A stretch of DNA of 36,858 nucleotides from an uncultured Granulosicoccus sp. (GCA_938003775.1 CALKXZ010000264.1:1-36858), one strand, 5' to 3'. Positions 16,226-25,309 are shown, counted from the stretch's first letter. Notes: a model not told the origin generated them from the letters alone. Translations and numbers: made by a program.

Positions 16226-19024
16226 CTACATGGCCGCAATTTTTTCGTGCTGCTGCGCCAGCTGTGCTAGCGACAACTTTGCCTCATCAAGTTTGCGTTG
16301 TTCGCCTTGCACAACGTCGGCCGGGGCCTTGGCAGTGAACCCTGGATTACTCAATTTGCCACTTAACCTAGCAACCTCTTTGGTTAAACGGTCCATCTCT
16401 TTGCTCAATCTGGCCAGTTCGGCGCTCTTGTCAATCAGCCCTGCCATGGGAATCATAAGTTTCATCTGATCAACCAGCGCTACGGCACTCTCTGGCGCAT
16501 CAGCACTCGTATCGAGTAAACCGATGGTATCGAGTTTCGCCACAAAAACCAGAAGTGTGCGGTAGCGTTCGAGGCGAGTTAAATCATCGCCGCTGGCGTT
16601 GCCGATCAGCAGAGGTAGACGCTTGCCCGGGTTAATATTCATTTCAGAACGAATTCGGCGTACGCCCATAATGACTTGTTTAACCCATTCGATTTCCTCC
16701 ACAGCGGGCTGATCGATGTGCTTTGGATTGCTGATGGGGAAGGGTTGCAAGGAAATAGTAGCGCCGCTCTTGTCGGCCAATGGTGCAACTTGCTGCCACA
16801 GTTCTTCAGTGATGTAAGGCATGAAAGGATGCGTCAGTCGCAGGGTTGCCTCAAGCACCCGTACCAGTGTGATGCGCGTTGCCTGCTTCTGCTCATGGGT
16901 GGCTTCGCCAGAGAGCACTGGCTTGGCCAGCTCCAAATACCAGTCGCAGTACTCATTCCAGATAAATTCGTACAGCGCAGTTGCTGCCAAATCGAAGCGG
17001 TATTCGCCAATGTGCTGTGCAACAGCAGCCTCTGTGTGCTGCAGGCGACTGATGATCCATCGATCTATTGTGTTGCGCTGCTCCGGTACATGGGCTGGAT
17101 CTATATCTTGCGTGTTCATCAGCACGTAACGTGTGGCGTTGAACAGCTTGTTACAGAAATTACGGTAACCTTCGACTCGCTTGAGATCGAAACGCACATC
17201 TCGACCGTTGGATGCTAACGAAGCAAAAGTAAAGCGCAGAGCATCGGTACCGTAACCGGGTATGCCGTCTGCAAATTCTTTGCGAGTCTGCTGTTCTATA
17301 TCTTTAGCCTTGTGATCCTGTAACAGATTGGCTGTGCGTTTGGCGACCAGTGCTTCGAGTTCTATGCCATCAATGATATCCAGCGGGTCCAGCACATTGC
17401 CTTTGGATTTGGACATTTTTTGCCCCGACGCGTCACGGACCAGACCGTGTATGTAGACATCTTTGAACGGAACTTCGCCATCCATAAAGCGGGTGCCGAA
17501 CATGATCATCCTGGCTACCCAAAAAAATATGATGTCAAAACCTGTGACCAGAACAGCGCCAGGGTAGAAGCTTTTTAAGCTGTCGGTCTGTTCTGGCCAG
17601 CCCAATGTGCTGAATGGCCAGAGTGCGGAAGAAAACCAAGTATCGAGGACATCATCGTCTTGGCGTAACACAATATCGGTGCTTAACTCATATTTAGCAC
17701 GCACGGCAGCCTCGTCGGCCGCAACATAGATATTGCCAGCTTCGTCATACCAAGCGGGTATTCTGTGTCCCCACCAAATTTGCCGACTGATACACCAGTC
17801 TTGAATATTTTCTAGCCACTGGTTATAGGTTCGGGTCCAGTTTCCCGGTACGAATTTGATACGCCCACTGGCAACAGCATCCAGAGAGGGTTGAATAATG
17901 GCCGTGTGTCCACCAGGCCGTCCGTCTGGCTGAGTATCGCGGGTCAGGTCCACATACCATTGGTCTGTTAGATACGGTTCGACCACGGAACCGGAGCGAT
18001 CGCCTCTTGGCACCATCAGTTTGTGCGCCTTGACCTCAACCAGCAATCCGGCAGCTTGCATGTCGTCAACCACTTGCTTGCGCGCCGCGTACCGATCCAG
18101 TCCACGATAGGCCTCTGGGACCGACTCGTTCATAGCCGCATCGTCAGTCATGATGTTAATGACCTCGAGCCCATGTCGTTGACCGAGTGCGTTGTCGTTG
18201 AAGTCGTGAGCCGGCGTGATCTTTACACAACCGGAGCCGAAATCCGGATCAACATAATCGTCGGCAACAATGGGTATTTTACGACCAACCAGTGGCAGCG
18301 TAATGGTCTTGCCGACCAGTGACTTAAAACGTTCATCTTGCGGATGCACTGCCACGGCGGTGTCGCCTAGCAGTGTTTCTGGTCGGGTGGTGGCAATGAT
18401 CACGGATCCACTACCGTCAGTTAATGGATACCGAAAGTGCCACAGATGACCGCTTTCTTCTTGACTAAGTACTTCCAGATCGGACAGTGCGGTGTGCAGG
18501 ATCGGGTCCCAGTTGACCAATCGTTTGCCTCGATAGATTAGGCCATCTTCATGCAGTTTTATAAAGACTCGCTGCACCGCCGCAGACATGCCTTCGTCCA
18601 TGGTGAAGCGTTCGCGCGACCAGTCGGGGGAGGTGCCCAAGCGACGCAGTTGCTGCGTGATGGTGTCTCCAGACTCCTCCTTCCATTGCCAGACGCGCTC
18701 TAGGAATGCTTCACGTCCCAGATCATGACGAGTCTTACCTTCTCGATTTAGCTGGCGTTCAACCAGCATTTGTGTGGCTATTCCGGCGTGATCACATCCC
18801 GGTTGCCACAGCGTGCGGTCGCCGAGCATGCGGTGATAGCGAATCAGCGCATCCATAATGGTGTCTTGGAAGGCATGACCCATGTGCAGCGTACCGGTCA
18901 CATTAGGCGGCGGGATCATGATGCAATAAGGCTTACCGTCGCCCTGTGGCGCAAAGTAACCGTTATCTTCCCAAGTCTGATACCAGCGCTGTTCTATCGC
19001 TTGTGGGTCGTATGTTTTATCCAT
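16226..19024 (-). CDS. valS: Valyl-tRNA synthetase
   Basis: Class I aminoacyl-tRNA synthetase of 932 residues that charges tRNA-Val and edits threonine. The ATP-binding HIGH motif appears as HMGH at residues 47-50 in [16 protein letters not shown]. The KMSKS loop is intact at 536-540 in [17 protein letters not shown]. The editing domain carries [20 protein letters not shown], and [17 protein letters not shown] is present. The C-terminus ends with the usual coiled coil (about residues 865-932, from [12 protein letters not shown] onwards). It is the last gene of the pepA-holC-valS run. Length and motifs are normal. Confidence 0.98.
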   Translation of the reverse strand: MDKTYDPQAIEQRWYQTWEDNGYFAPQGDGKPYCIMIPPPNVTGTLHMGHAFQDTIMDALIRYHRMLGDRTLWQPGCDHAGIATQMLVERQLNREGKTRHDLGREAFLERVWQWKEESGDTITQQLRRLGTSPDWSRERFTMDEGMSAAVQRVFIKLHEDGLIYRGKRLVNWDPILHTALSDLEVLSQEESGHLWHFRYPLTDGSGSVIIATTRPETLLGDTAVAVHPQDERFKSLVGKTITLPLVGRKIPIVADDYVDPDFGSGCVKITPAHDFNDNALGQRHGLEVINIMTDDAAMNESVPEAYRGLDRYAARKQVVDDMQAAGLLVEVKAHKLMVPRGDRSGSVVEPYLTDQWYVDLTRDTQPDGRPGGHTAIIQPSLDAVASGRIKFVPGNWTRTYNQWLENIQDWCISRQIWWGHRIPAWYDEAGNIYVAADEAAVRAKYELSTDIVLRQDDDVLDTWFSSALWPFSTLGWPEQTDSLKSFYPGAVLVTGFDIIFFWVARMIMFGTRFMDGEVPFKDVYIHGLVRDASGQKMSKSKGNVLDPLDIIDGIELEALVAKRTANLLQDHKAKDIEQQTRKEFADGIPGYGTDALRFTFASLASNGRDVRFDLKRVEGYRNFCNKLFNATRYVLMNTQDIDPAHVPEQRNTIDRWIISRLQHTEAAVAQHIGEYRFDLAATALYEFIWNEYCDWYLELAKPVLSGEATHEQKQATRITLVRVLEATLRLTHPFMPYITEELWQQVAPLADKSGATISLQPFPISNPKHIDQPAVEEIEWVKQVIMGVRRIRSEMNINPGKRLPLLIGNASGDDLTRLERYRTLLVFVAKLDTIGLLDTSADAPESAVALVDQMKLMIPMAGLIDKSAELARLSKEMDRLTKEVARLSGKLSNPGFTAKAPADVVQGEQRKLDEAKLSLAQLAQQHEKIAAM

Positions 19025-19050
19025 ACGCCTAGTGTACTGCAGGAGGTGCT

Positions 19051-19413
19051 TTAGGGTAGTGCTGCAGTTGACTTGTTAGGCGCTGTGTCTGGTATTGAGT
19101 CCGGCAGATTGGTGGCTTGCTCAAGTAACGCTCGTAAGTCGTGACGCAATGATGTGATGTGTTTATCGATGATGGTGTCGATGAGCAATTCTAAGGCGTC
19201 ATCATTAGTTGGTTGTTCTGCGTTCGGGTGGGTGTGGCCCGCCTGCGGCTCGAGGTGGAGATGAGCCGGTAAATTAACGTGTAGTGGGCCGGTTGCGCGG
19301 CTTACGGGTGGTTCATTCTCCACGCGCTGAAGGCGGGAGGAGCGGATAATCGACTTGTTGCCAAAACGAATTACATCACTGAGTACCGGCAAGTCTTCTT
19401 CAGTCAGCGCCAT
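19051..19413 (-). CDS. Unrecognised small acidic protein between holC and valS
   Basis: I do not recognise this 120-residue protein. It starts [19 protein letters not shown]; the middle is proline and histidine rich ([17 protein letters not shown]), and the C-terminal part forms a predicted helix ([29 protein letters not shown]). The ATG at 19413 is preferred because GAGGG lies at good spacing upstream; the frame is open to an ATG at 19443 with no ribosome binding site. It sits between holC and valS, all on the same strand with small gaps, so it is cotranscribed with them. There are no membrane segments or signal peptide. Confidence 0.72.
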   Translation of the reverse strand: MALTEEDLPVLSDVIRFGNKSIIRSSRLQRVENEPPVSRATGPLHVNLPAHLHLEPQAGHTHPNAEQPTNDDALELLIDTIIDKHITSLRHDLRALLEQATNLPDSIPDTAPNKSTAALP

Positions 19414-19468
19414 AGGTTCACCCTCTTTGTTCGCCAGCGTCATTGTTTTGCTGACTAGGAGTATAGGA

Positions 19469-19903
19469 CTACATTGTGTGATGTTGAAGGGGATAGCCGC
19501 GTTGTTGATAAAATCGGTAGCGTCGCCGACCGGCAGTTTTTATATCCGGATTGTCGTTGACTATTTCCAGGTTGCGCTCAAACCGGCTGAAAAATGGTGG
19601 TACTTCGATTGCCAGATTGATTAACAATGTGCGATCAGCGCTAGGCTGTCCCGATGACAGATGCACCGGATCAAACTCGGTATGGCTGTGAAGATGATCG
19701 GGCGCATGCAAAATATGACCGATGAAACTCATCGGTCGAAAGTCCCATAAACATTGGTCGATCTGGGCTAGTTCATCGGCATCATGGCTATGAATAAATA
19801 CTTTTTCCGCCCGCCCGCAGGCTTTTTCAGCCAATTTGCAGATCAGCTGCTGACGCGCCAGCGTATCGTCGCCTGACAGTACATAGAAGTCTACTCGTGT
19901 CAT
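19469..19903 (-). CDS. holC: DNA polymerase III subunit chi
   Basis: Clamp-loader accessory protein that links the polymerase III holoenzyme to SSB. The 144 residues begin MTRVDFYVLSGDDTLARQQLICKLAEKA, and the pattern WDFRPMSFIGHILHAP near residue 54 plus LLINLAIEVPPFFSRFERNLEIV near 94 matches the family. It starts 13 bp after the pepA stop and is in the standard pepA-holC-valS order, which makes the assignment firm. Confidence 0.95.
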   Translation of the reverse strand: MTRVDFYVLSGDDTLARQQLICKLAEKACGRAEKVFIHSHDADELAQIDQCLWDFRPMSFIGHILHAPDHLHSHTEFDPVHLSSGQPSADRTLLINLAIEVPPFFSRFERNLEIVNDNPDIKTAGRRRYRFYQQRGYPLQHHTM

Positions 19904-19916
19904 GGTTAGTTAAGTT

Positions 19917-21410
19917 TTAGTGGCTCAGCCGATTAAACAAATATTGCATTAACAGAGGCACGGGCCGACCGGTAGCCCCTTTTTGTTTACCGCTGGTCCA
20001 GGCAACGCCTGCGATATCCAGATGTGCCCAGTGGTAATTCTTGGCAAAGCGAGACAGAAAGCACGCTGCTGTTATTGCACCGGCTGGTCGTCCACCAATG
20101 TTGGCGATATCGGCGAAATTTGAGTCCAGTTGTTTCTGGTAGTCATCCCACAGTGGCAGCGACCAGCATCTATCGCCGGATTGTTCACTGGCTTGAAGTA
20201 GTTCATCCACGGTTGTTGGGTCGTTACCCATCACGGCACTGGCGACATTGCCCAGAGCAACAATACACGCGCCGGTTAGTGTCGCCATGTCGATCACGGT
20301 TGCCGGTTTGAATCGTTCGGCATAGGTCAGGGCATCGCACAAGACCATGCGGCCTTCTGCGTCAGTGTTGAGGATTTCTATAGTCTGGCCAGACAGGGAC
20401 GTCACCACATCTCCAGGGCGAGCTGCTTGTCCATCTGGCATATTTTCGACAGCGGCGACAATTCCAACGACGTTGAGTGGCAAATTAAGTTCAGCAACCG
20501 CTTGCATGACGCCAAATACGCTGGCGGCGCCGCACATGTCGTACTTCATTTCATCCATGCCATCCGAGGACTTTATCGAAATACCGCCTGTGTCGAAGGT
20601 CACTCCTTTACCCACGAGTACAATCGGAGATCCGGCTCGCTTACGACCCTGGTAGTTCATCACGATCATTTTGCCCGGCTGGTGACTGCCTTGCGAGATC
20701 GCGAGAAAGGCACCCATGCCCATGGATTCCATTTGCGCTTCGTCTAGAACAGTTGTGCTGAGTTTGTCATGCTCTTCGTGCAGGATATGCGCAACGTCAG
20801 CCAGATAGGTAGGCGTGCACACATTGGGTGCCAGGTTGCCTAAGTCTTTTGCCCTGGACATACCTCTTGCGGTTGCGCTGCCGCGATGAACATATTCCGT
20901 CACCGCCTCCACCGATTTTTTCTCAGCACTGAGAAAGACAGCCGTTAGTGATGCATTGGGTGTTGGACTCATGCGTTGGTGTAACGAGAAAACGTAAGTG
21001 GCATTAACCAGATCCCGTGCGAGTTGTTCGGCCATGGTGCTGCTGTCCAAGTTCTCAATGGTCACGGCATTCAGACAGTCACTTATCGCGGTACTGGCAG
21101 GCGTTGCAATCAATGATTTAGCGGCGGCCTGAGTGGCCTCCCGCCAGCGCTGGGCATCAGCTGTTTGTCGCTCGCCCAAGCCAACCAGTAAAACGCGCTC
21201 AGCCGTAATTCCTTTTAATGCATGTAAAACCACCGTTTGACCAGCCTTTGCACTGAAATCTTTGCTGACGAACAGCTTTTTTATAGCGCCGTCGGATGCA
21301 CTGTCGATTTTTCGCGCCGAACCCTTGAGCTTCCCATCGGAAAACAGGAACAACACTTGGCAGGCGTTATCCAAAGAGGTCGGCAGGCGGGTTGATACGT
21401 TAAATTGCAT
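19917..21410 (-). CDS. pepA: Leucyl aminopeptidase PepA
   Basis: Hexameric M17 aminopeptidase with two metal ions; in some bacteria it also binds DNA as an accessory factor in Xer recombination. The metal-binding block LVGKGVTFDTGGISIKSSDGMDEMKYDM and the signature NTDAEGRMVLCDALTYAERF are intact. The start at 21410 (MQFNVSTRLPTS, 497 residues) matches the family N-terminus. Two ATGs upstream at 21425 and 21467 would add 5 and 19 unrelated residues. It is divergent from lptF and followed directly by holC. Window-wide it is notable that xerD also lies here, though at a separate locus. Confidence 0.96.
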   Translation of the reverse strand: MQFNVSTRLPTSLDNACQVLFLFSDGKLKGSARKIDSASDGAIKKLFVSKDFSAKAGQTVVLHALKGITAERVLLVGLGERQTADAQRWREATQAAAKSLIATPASTAISDCLNAVTIENLDSSTMAEQLARDLVNATYVFSLHQRMSPTPNASLTAVFLSAEKKSVEAVTEYVHRGSATARGMSRAKDLGNLAPNVCTPTYLADVAHILHEEHDKLSTTVLDEAQMESMGMGAFLAISQGSHQPGKMIVMNYQGRKRAGSPIVLVGKGVTFDTGGISIKSSDGMDEMKYDMCGAASVFGVMQAVAELNLPLNVVGIVAAVENMPDGQAARPGDVVTSLSGQTIEILNTDAEGRMVLCDALTYAERFKPATVIDMATLTGACIVALGNVASAVMGNDPTTVDELLQASEQSGDRCWSLPLWDDYQKQLDSNFADIANIGGRPAGAITAACFLSRFAKNYHWAHLDIAGVAWTSGKQKGATGRPVPLLMQYLFNRLSH

Positions 21411-21500
21411 AGGATTGACAGCCATGTTGGGTTTAAAGGTCTTGTCTAGTGTACTACCGGCGACCATCAGTGTTAGATTGCCGCCACAGGCTTCACCCGC

Positions 21501-22631
21501 GTGACATGTGTGCGAATATTAGATCGATACCTGATGAAGGAAATGCTGGTTACCTGGCTGGCAGTGTTAGTGGTGCTGCTGGTTATCATGATCGGCAATG
21601 TTCTGGGGCGCAGCCTATCCAGCGTTACTGACGGCGTGATTCAGGCTGACATGCTACTTATTCTGGTTGGTGTTAAATCAATCAGTCTGCTGGTAACGCT
21701 CATACCGCTGGGCTTGTATCTGGGTATCCTGCTAGCTCACGGTAGGTTTTATCGAGACAATGAGATGTCTGTGATGCAGGCCTGCGGCGTAAGTTGGTTT
21801 GATCTGATGCGTCCGACCGCCGTAATCGGTCTGCTCGGTGTGTTGGCAATCTCACTGTTAACCATCTTTGCCTCTCCGTGGGCGGCACGCTTTGAACAAC
21901 AACTGAAACAGCAGATCAGAGATCAGTCTGCTCTGAGTCTTGTTACACCAGGTAAGTTCATTGAATCAAGTGATGGCAATACGGTGTTTTTTGCACGTCA
22001 GAGTAATCCTGAGCGTACTCAATTTAATGATGTTTTTATGTATCGTCAGAAAGGTGATGGTGACCCGGCCGTAGATTCAGCGCGAATCGCCACCTATCAA
22101 CATGATCCCGAGACGGGTGATGAGTACCTGATATTTACAGATGGTCAGACAACCGTAGGACAACCCGGTGGTGGCGAGTACACCGTTACCGACTTCAAAA
22201 GACAGGGCATTTTGCGACCTCGACAAGACTCTGGAGAGCCCAGGCTCATTATTAAAGGCAAACGATTGTCAAACCTCTGGGGAAGTTCAGACTTGGCCGA
22301 CAGGGCCGAACTGCAGTGGCGAATTTCCATACCCTTGGCGGCGCTACTACTTGCATTATTAGCCGTTCCGCTGAGTTATACATCACCTAGGGAGGGACGA
22401 TTTGGCAAGATCGCCATCGCCATATTGATTTATATCCCTTACGCCAACCTATTGGTGTTGATGAGAAAGTGGATAGCGGCCGGTACTGTACCCACGTGGG
22501 TGGGCTTGTGGCCTGTGCACGTGGCGGTGACTTTACTGATTTTGTTACTACTGGTCCGTCGAATGGGTTGGAGATGGCTTTTTGGCCGACCATCAGCGCA
22601 GGTATTGTCCAGTCACGGTGCGTCGGCATGA
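21501..22631 (+). CDS. lptF: LPS export permease LptF
   Basis: Inner-membrane subunit of the LptB2FG transporter that extracts lipopolysaccharide for transport to the outer membrane. The 376-residue protein has an N-terminal pair of helices after ILDRYLMKEMLVTWLAVLVVLL, a periplasmic beta-rich domain (about residues 135-265) and three C-terminal helices (from AELQWRISIPLAALLLALLAVPLSY). That layout is typical of YjgP/YjgQ proteins. The GTG at 21501 has no strong ribosome binding site, and a GTG at 21510 is an equally possible start. The stop overlaps the lptG ATG as ATGA, so the two are coupled. Confidence 0.95.
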   Translation: MTCVRILDRYLMKEMLVTWLAVLVVLLVIMIGNVLGRSLSSVTDGVIQADMLLILVGVKSISLLVTLIPLGLYLGILLAHGRFYRDNEMSVMQACGVSWFDLMRPTAVIGLLGVLAISLLTIFASPWAARFEQQLKQQIRDQSALSLVTPGKFIESSDGNTVFFARQSNPERTQFNDVFMYRQKGDGDPAVDSARIATYQHDPETGDEYLIFTDGQTTVGQPGGGEYTVTDFKRQGILRPRQDSGEPRLIIKGKRLSNLWGSSDLADRAELQWRISIPLAALLLALLAVPLSYTSPREGRFGKIAIAILIYIPYANLLVLMRKWIAAGTVPTWVGLWPVHVAVTLLILLLLVRRMGWRWLFGRPSAQVLSSHGASA

Positions 22632-23755
22632 TGTTTGGCACGCTGGATCGATATATCGGTCGTTCAATTCTGCTGACCAGCCTACTGGTGTTGTTAACAC
22701 TGGTTGCCCTGGCCAGTATATTTGCTTTCATCAGCGAGTTGGATGATGTCGGTAAGGGTGCGTATACCGTCTCTGGCGCTGTTCAATATGTCTTTCTGAC
22801 CATTCCTGGCAAGGCATATTTACTTTTTGCCCCCGCTGTTCTGCTCGGTAGCCTACTGGGTTTGGGTGCATTAGCTTCAAACAGTGAATTGACCGTTATG
22901 CGGGCATCTGGCGTGTCTGGTGCGCGGATTATTCGTGCTGTGGTGATCACCGGAGTAGGCTTGATGCTACTTATCGCCTTAATTGGTGAAACAGTGATGC
23001 CGCGTGCCGAGCAGATAGCTGAAGAACTTCGGCTTACTGCGCTTGAGAAACGACTGTCGGTCAAGGGTAGTCGCGGATTGTGGCTTAAATCGACTAATCA
23101 CTACGTTAATGTGGGCACGGTACTGCCCGACTTTACGTTGCTAGATGTCAGTGTTCATCGCTTCGAAAAAAACTCACTTGTGATGGCAATGAGTGCAGCC
23201 CGTGCTCGTCTACAAGATGATGATTGGCTGCTAGAAGAGATAGAAATAACGCTTTTCAGTGCTAGCAAAGTGACAAATGAGCGTCTCCCAAACATGACAT
23301 GGAAGCAATTTATCCGTCGGAATACCGTCACTTCGAACATTGAAGGGTTATCTGAAAACTATCCTGACCTTGTTAGTGCAGACGTTTTGAAAAGTATTTC
23401 AGTGTCTCCTGAGAGTCTTTCGGCCATCGATTTATATGATCAAGTTCGGTATCTGAAAGACAATCAGCTCGATAGTCGACGTATAGAACTTGCCTTTTGG
23501 GTAAAAATTGCAAGCCCTCTTTCAACGCTCGTTATGCTGATGCTCTCACTGCCATTTGTGTTCGCATCACAACGATCTGGTAGTGCTGGGCAGAAGATTT
23601 TTATCGGCATCATGTTGGGCATCATTTACGTGCTTTTGAACAAACTGCTGACTCAATTAGCACTGGCAAACGATGTATCACCTGCATTGAGCGCGCTGCT
23701 GCCTTTGATGTGCTTTTTGGGCGTGGCCATTGTCGGAATCCAGCGTACTACCTAG
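22628..23755 (+). CDS. lptG: LPS export permease LptG
   Basis: Partner of LptF in the lipopolysaccharide export complex. The 375-residue protein begins MMFGTLDRYIGRSILLTSLLVLLTLVAL, the standard LptG start. The helix pair, the periplasmic domain (about residues 130-280) and the C-terminal helices with ELAFWVKIASPLSTLVMLMLSLPFVF follow. The chosen ATG at 22628 overlaps the lptF stop in the frame; the reading frame stays open upstream into lptF but that is overlap only. It is convergent with the RDD gene. Confidence 0.96.
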   Translation: MMFGTLDRYIGRSILLTSLLVLLTLVALASIFAFISELDDVGKGAYTVSGAVQYVFLTIPGKAYLLFAPAVLLGSLLGLGALASNSELTVMRASGVSGARIIRAVVITGVGLMLLIALIGETVMPRAEQIAEELRLTALEKRLSVKGSRGLWLKSTNHYVNVGTVLPDFTLLDVSVHRFEKNSLVMAMSAARARLQDDDWLLEEIEITLFSASKVTNERLPNMTWKQFIRRNTVTSNIEGLSENYPDLVSADVLKSISVSPESLSAIDLYDQVRYLKDNQLDSRRIELAFWVKIASPLSTLVMLMLSLPFVFASQRSGSAGQKIFIGIMLGIIYVLLNKLLTQLALANDVSPALSALLPLMCFLGVAIVGIQRTT

Positions 23756-23806
23756 CGGATGCCGCGCTGTTTCTGGGTGGTTTTCAGTGGTTCATTTTTT
23801 ATGTAA

Positions 23807-24217
23807 CTACTTGTTATATTTGATAATTTTAGTGTTACTAAACCTGTCGTGTAACGCCTGATTGTCCGTTGAAATCAACATATACAACAGCGTGATGCCA
23901 AACAGTAGTGATCCTGTTAGGTAGCGTTTTAAGGTGTGATTAACGGTGATTTTTTCACCGTTTGTAGAGGCTAACTGGATTCGCCAAGCACGCATGCCTA
24001 ATGTTTGGCCACCATGTCTCCAGAACCAATCGAAGAACAAAAACGCGATAACAAACAGTAGGAATTTATAGCGCAAATTTTGTATGGCCTGACCATCGTT
24101 CAAAGCGATAGCCGCAGTAGTGATGATAAAGAACAGCGCTATCAACAACAGGCCGTCATAAAGAAACGCTGCACATCGTCGAAATAACAAAGGTAGAGTT
24201 GATGAAATGTTTTGCAT
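23807..24217 (-). CDS. RDD family membrane protein
   Basis: A 136-residue protein from the ATG at 24217, with membrane segments near residues 17-38, 50-65 and 105-125. The RDD pattern is visible as RRCAAFLYDGLLLIALFF at the start (R and D), followed by FFDWFWRHGGQTLGMRAWRIQL, a motif found throughout the family, and DRFSNTKII at the end. The family's transport or membrane function is mostly uncharacterised. The frame is open upstream to 24280 without a clear ribosome binding site. It is convergent with lptG. Confidence 0.85.
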   Translation of the reverse strand: MQNISSTLPLLFRRCAAFLYDGLLLIALFFIITTAAIALNDGQAIQNLRYKFLLFVIAFLFFDWFWRHGGQTLGMRAWRIQLASTNGEKITVNHTLKRYLTGSLLFGITLLYMLISTDNQALHDRFSNTKIIKYNK

Positions 24218-24271
24218 ATTGTTGTGTTCGGATACTTGAATACACTGTATACGAAGCTGAAAATAAATCAG

Positions 24272-24284
24272 GCACGACACGTGC
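24272..24284. promoter_or_regulatory. Palindromic element upstream of the RDD gene
   Basis: GCACG (24272-24276) and CGTGC (24280-24284) form a 5-bp inverted repeat around ACA, 55-67 bp upstream of the RDD start. It may be an operator. The only evidence is symmetry and position. Confidence 0.25.
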
Positions 24285-24437
24285 GATACATTGGATTGTT
24301 CGATTTGCGTACAAAATGCACAGCTTTAGCTATAGTTTTGCAAGAGTTTTTTTCAATTGATTTGTAAGTTGCAGTTGAAATAGTTATGCACTATGTGGAC
24401 AATGCGCGCATCGACAGAGAAATCGATCAGTAAAACG

Positions 24438-24462
24438 GTTGGAAGTTGTACTAACTTTCAAC
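24438..24462 (+). repeat. Stable hairpin in the non-coding leader
   Basis: GTTGGAAGTT (24438-24447) pairs with AACTTTCAAC (24453-24462) over 10 bp with one G-U, and the loop is GTACT. It lies in the 467-bp gap between the RDD gene and the H1-like gene. No open reading frame was found there that I can support. It is part of a set of structures suggesting a non-coding RNA or a long leader. Confidence 0.6.
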
Positions 24463-24603
24463 ACATGATTTGTCTGGCTTTGATTGTTTATGAAGTCAGT
24501 TGTTGGGTCCGACAGCCATGATGCAGAGTTTCAGTAGCGGTAACCAGATCAATGATCAGAGTCACTGCGAAAGAATGATGCGGAAAGTTGTCGATTACGC
24601 AAT

Positions 24604-24654
24604 AACAGTCATTTCGACTGTTTGGGAGTCCGGTGTCATGACTCCTGTTTTTTT
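24604..24654 (+). terminator. Tandem hairpins with T-run upstream of the H1-like gene
   Basis: The first hairpin is AACAGTC (24604-24610) with GACTGTT (24616-24622). Two bases later GGAGTC (24625-24630) pairs with GACTCC (24640-24645) and is followed by TG and seven T (to 24654). This has the form of an intrinsic terminator, yet it sits only 30 bp before the H1-like start codon. Either it ends an upstream small RNA, or it is an attenuator controlling the H1-like gene. No experiment-independent test is possible here. Confidence 0.55.
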
Positions 24655-24684
24655 GAATGTCAGATCATAATCAGGAGTTCAATA

Positions 24685-25155
24685 ATGGCTCGAATGAGTA
24701 AACCGGCGGCAGCTAAACCTGCGAAGGCCGGAAAAAAGAAGGCTCGCGGTAAGAAACGTTCAACGAAAAAGAAGGCGGCTGGAAAGAAGAAGGCCGCAGC
24801 CAAGAAAAAGCGCAGTACCAAGAAAAAAGCCAGTGGCAAGAAAAAGTCGGCTAGCAAGAAAAAACGCAGTACCAAGAAAAAGGCCGCAGGTAAGAAAAAG
24901 GCTCGTGGCAAGAAAAAGGCCGCAGGTAAGAAGAAGGCCCGTGGCAAGAAAAAGGCCTCTGGCAAGAAAAAGGCCCGTGGCAAGAAGAAGGCGCGTGGCA
25001 AGAAGAAGGCTGCTGGCAAGAAAAAGGCCCGTGGCAAGAAAAAGTCAGCAGGCAAGAAAAAAGCTCGCGGCAAGAAGAAATCAGCCGGCAAGAAAAAGGC
25101 TCGCGGTAAGAAAAAGGCCCGTGGTAAGAAAAAGTCACGCGGTAAAAAGAGCTGA
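24685..25155 (+). CDS. Histone H1-like / AlgP-like lysine-repeat protein
   Basis: A 156-residue protein made almost only of Lys, Ala, Arg, Gly and Ser. After MARMSKPAAAKPAKAG the sequence runs in near-perfect six-residue units such as KKKARG, KKKAAG and KKKASG to the end. Such proteins resemble the C-terminal tail of histone H1 and the Pseudomonas AlgP repeats. Proteins of this type bind DNA non-specifically and are thought to compact or organise the nucleoid. The ATG at 24685 has an AGGAG site 9 bp upstream; the frame is open upstream to 24622 in non-coding sequence. It carries no globular domain, so the match is by composition and repeat only. Confidence 0.88.
   Translation: MARMSKPAAAKPAKAGKKKARGKKRSTKKKAAGKKKAAAKKKRSTKKKASGKKKSASKKKRSTKKKAAGKKKARGKKKAAGKKKARGKKKASGKKKARGKKKARGKKKAAGKKKARGKKKSAGKKKARGKKKSAGKKKARGKKKARGKKKSRGKKS
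24880..25149 (+). repeat. 18-bp tandem repeat coding KKKxxG units
   Basis: The coding sequence repeats every 18 bp with units close to AAGAAAAAGGCCCGTGGC and synonymous variants, about 15 copies. Repeats of this kind can gain or lose units by slippage and will mislead assemblers; copy number may vary between strains. Confidence 0.8.
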
Positions 25156-25178
25156 GACGCACTCGCAGCAGCCTGACC

Positions 25179-25212
25179 AACGCTCTGGGCATGTGTTGCC
25201 AGAGCGTTTGTT
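25179..25212 (+). terminator. Intrinsic terminator of the H1-like gene
   Basis: AACGCTCTGG (25179-25188) and CCAGAGCGTT (25199-25208) form a perfect 10-bp stem with a 10-base loop, then TGTTT. It begins 24 bp after the H1-like stop. Confidence 0.75.
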
Positions 25213-25227
25213 TAAGACGTCCGACCA

Positions 25228-25256
25228 AAAAAGGGGTGGCATTGCTACCCCTTTTT
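25228..25256. terminator. Bidirectional terminator between H1-like gene and moeA
   Basis: AAAAAGGGGT (25228-25237) pairs with ACCCCTTTTT (25247-25256), extended inside by further pairs to a three-base loop. T-runs follow on both strands, so it can end transcripts of the H1-like gene and of moeA, which point at each other. Confidence 0.85.
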
Positions 25257-25272
25257 AGCTGTAGCGCTAATG

Positions 25273-25309
25273 AGTGGTGCTAATCAGTGGTGCTAATCAG
25301 TGGTGCTAA
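25273..25309. repeat. 13-bp tandem repeat at the end of moeA
   Basis: AGTGGTGCTAATC occurs at 25273-25285 and 25286-25298, with a third, partial copy at 25299-25309 that includes the moeA stop codon. A short tandem duplication, perhaps by slippage. Each copy offers another stop on the minus strand (TTAGCACC frame), so the protein end is not at risk. Confidence 0.75.

Noticed and set aside
16676-17218. A 180-codon plus-strand frame within valS
   Set aside because: Antisense to a clear synthetase gene and without any recognisable sequence or ribosome binding site.
21411-21467. Longer N-terminus for pepA
   Set aside because: MQFNVS at 21410 matches the family start; the extra 19 residues have no ribosome binding site and no family similarity.
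22469-22627. lptG starting inside lptF
   Set aside because: The ATG at 22628 gives the standard LptG N-terminus and the typical ATGA overlap.
24281-24684. tRNA or known small RNA gene
   Set aside because: No cloverleaf or TTCGANTC arm, and no known small RNA family that I can recognise; listed instead as a structured region of unknown role.
24660-25091. Long minus-strand open frame rich in Phe, Leu, Pro and Ala across the H1-like gene
   Set aside because: It is the complement of the KKK repeat. AAG-rich coding sequence always opens a Phe/Leu-rich reverse frame, and there is no ribosome binding site.
24833-25258. Alternative plus-frame (Arg/Lys/Pro-rich) over the H1-like gene
   Set aside because: A frame-shifted reading of the same 18-bp repeat. 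The real frame has an ATG with a good AGGAG site.
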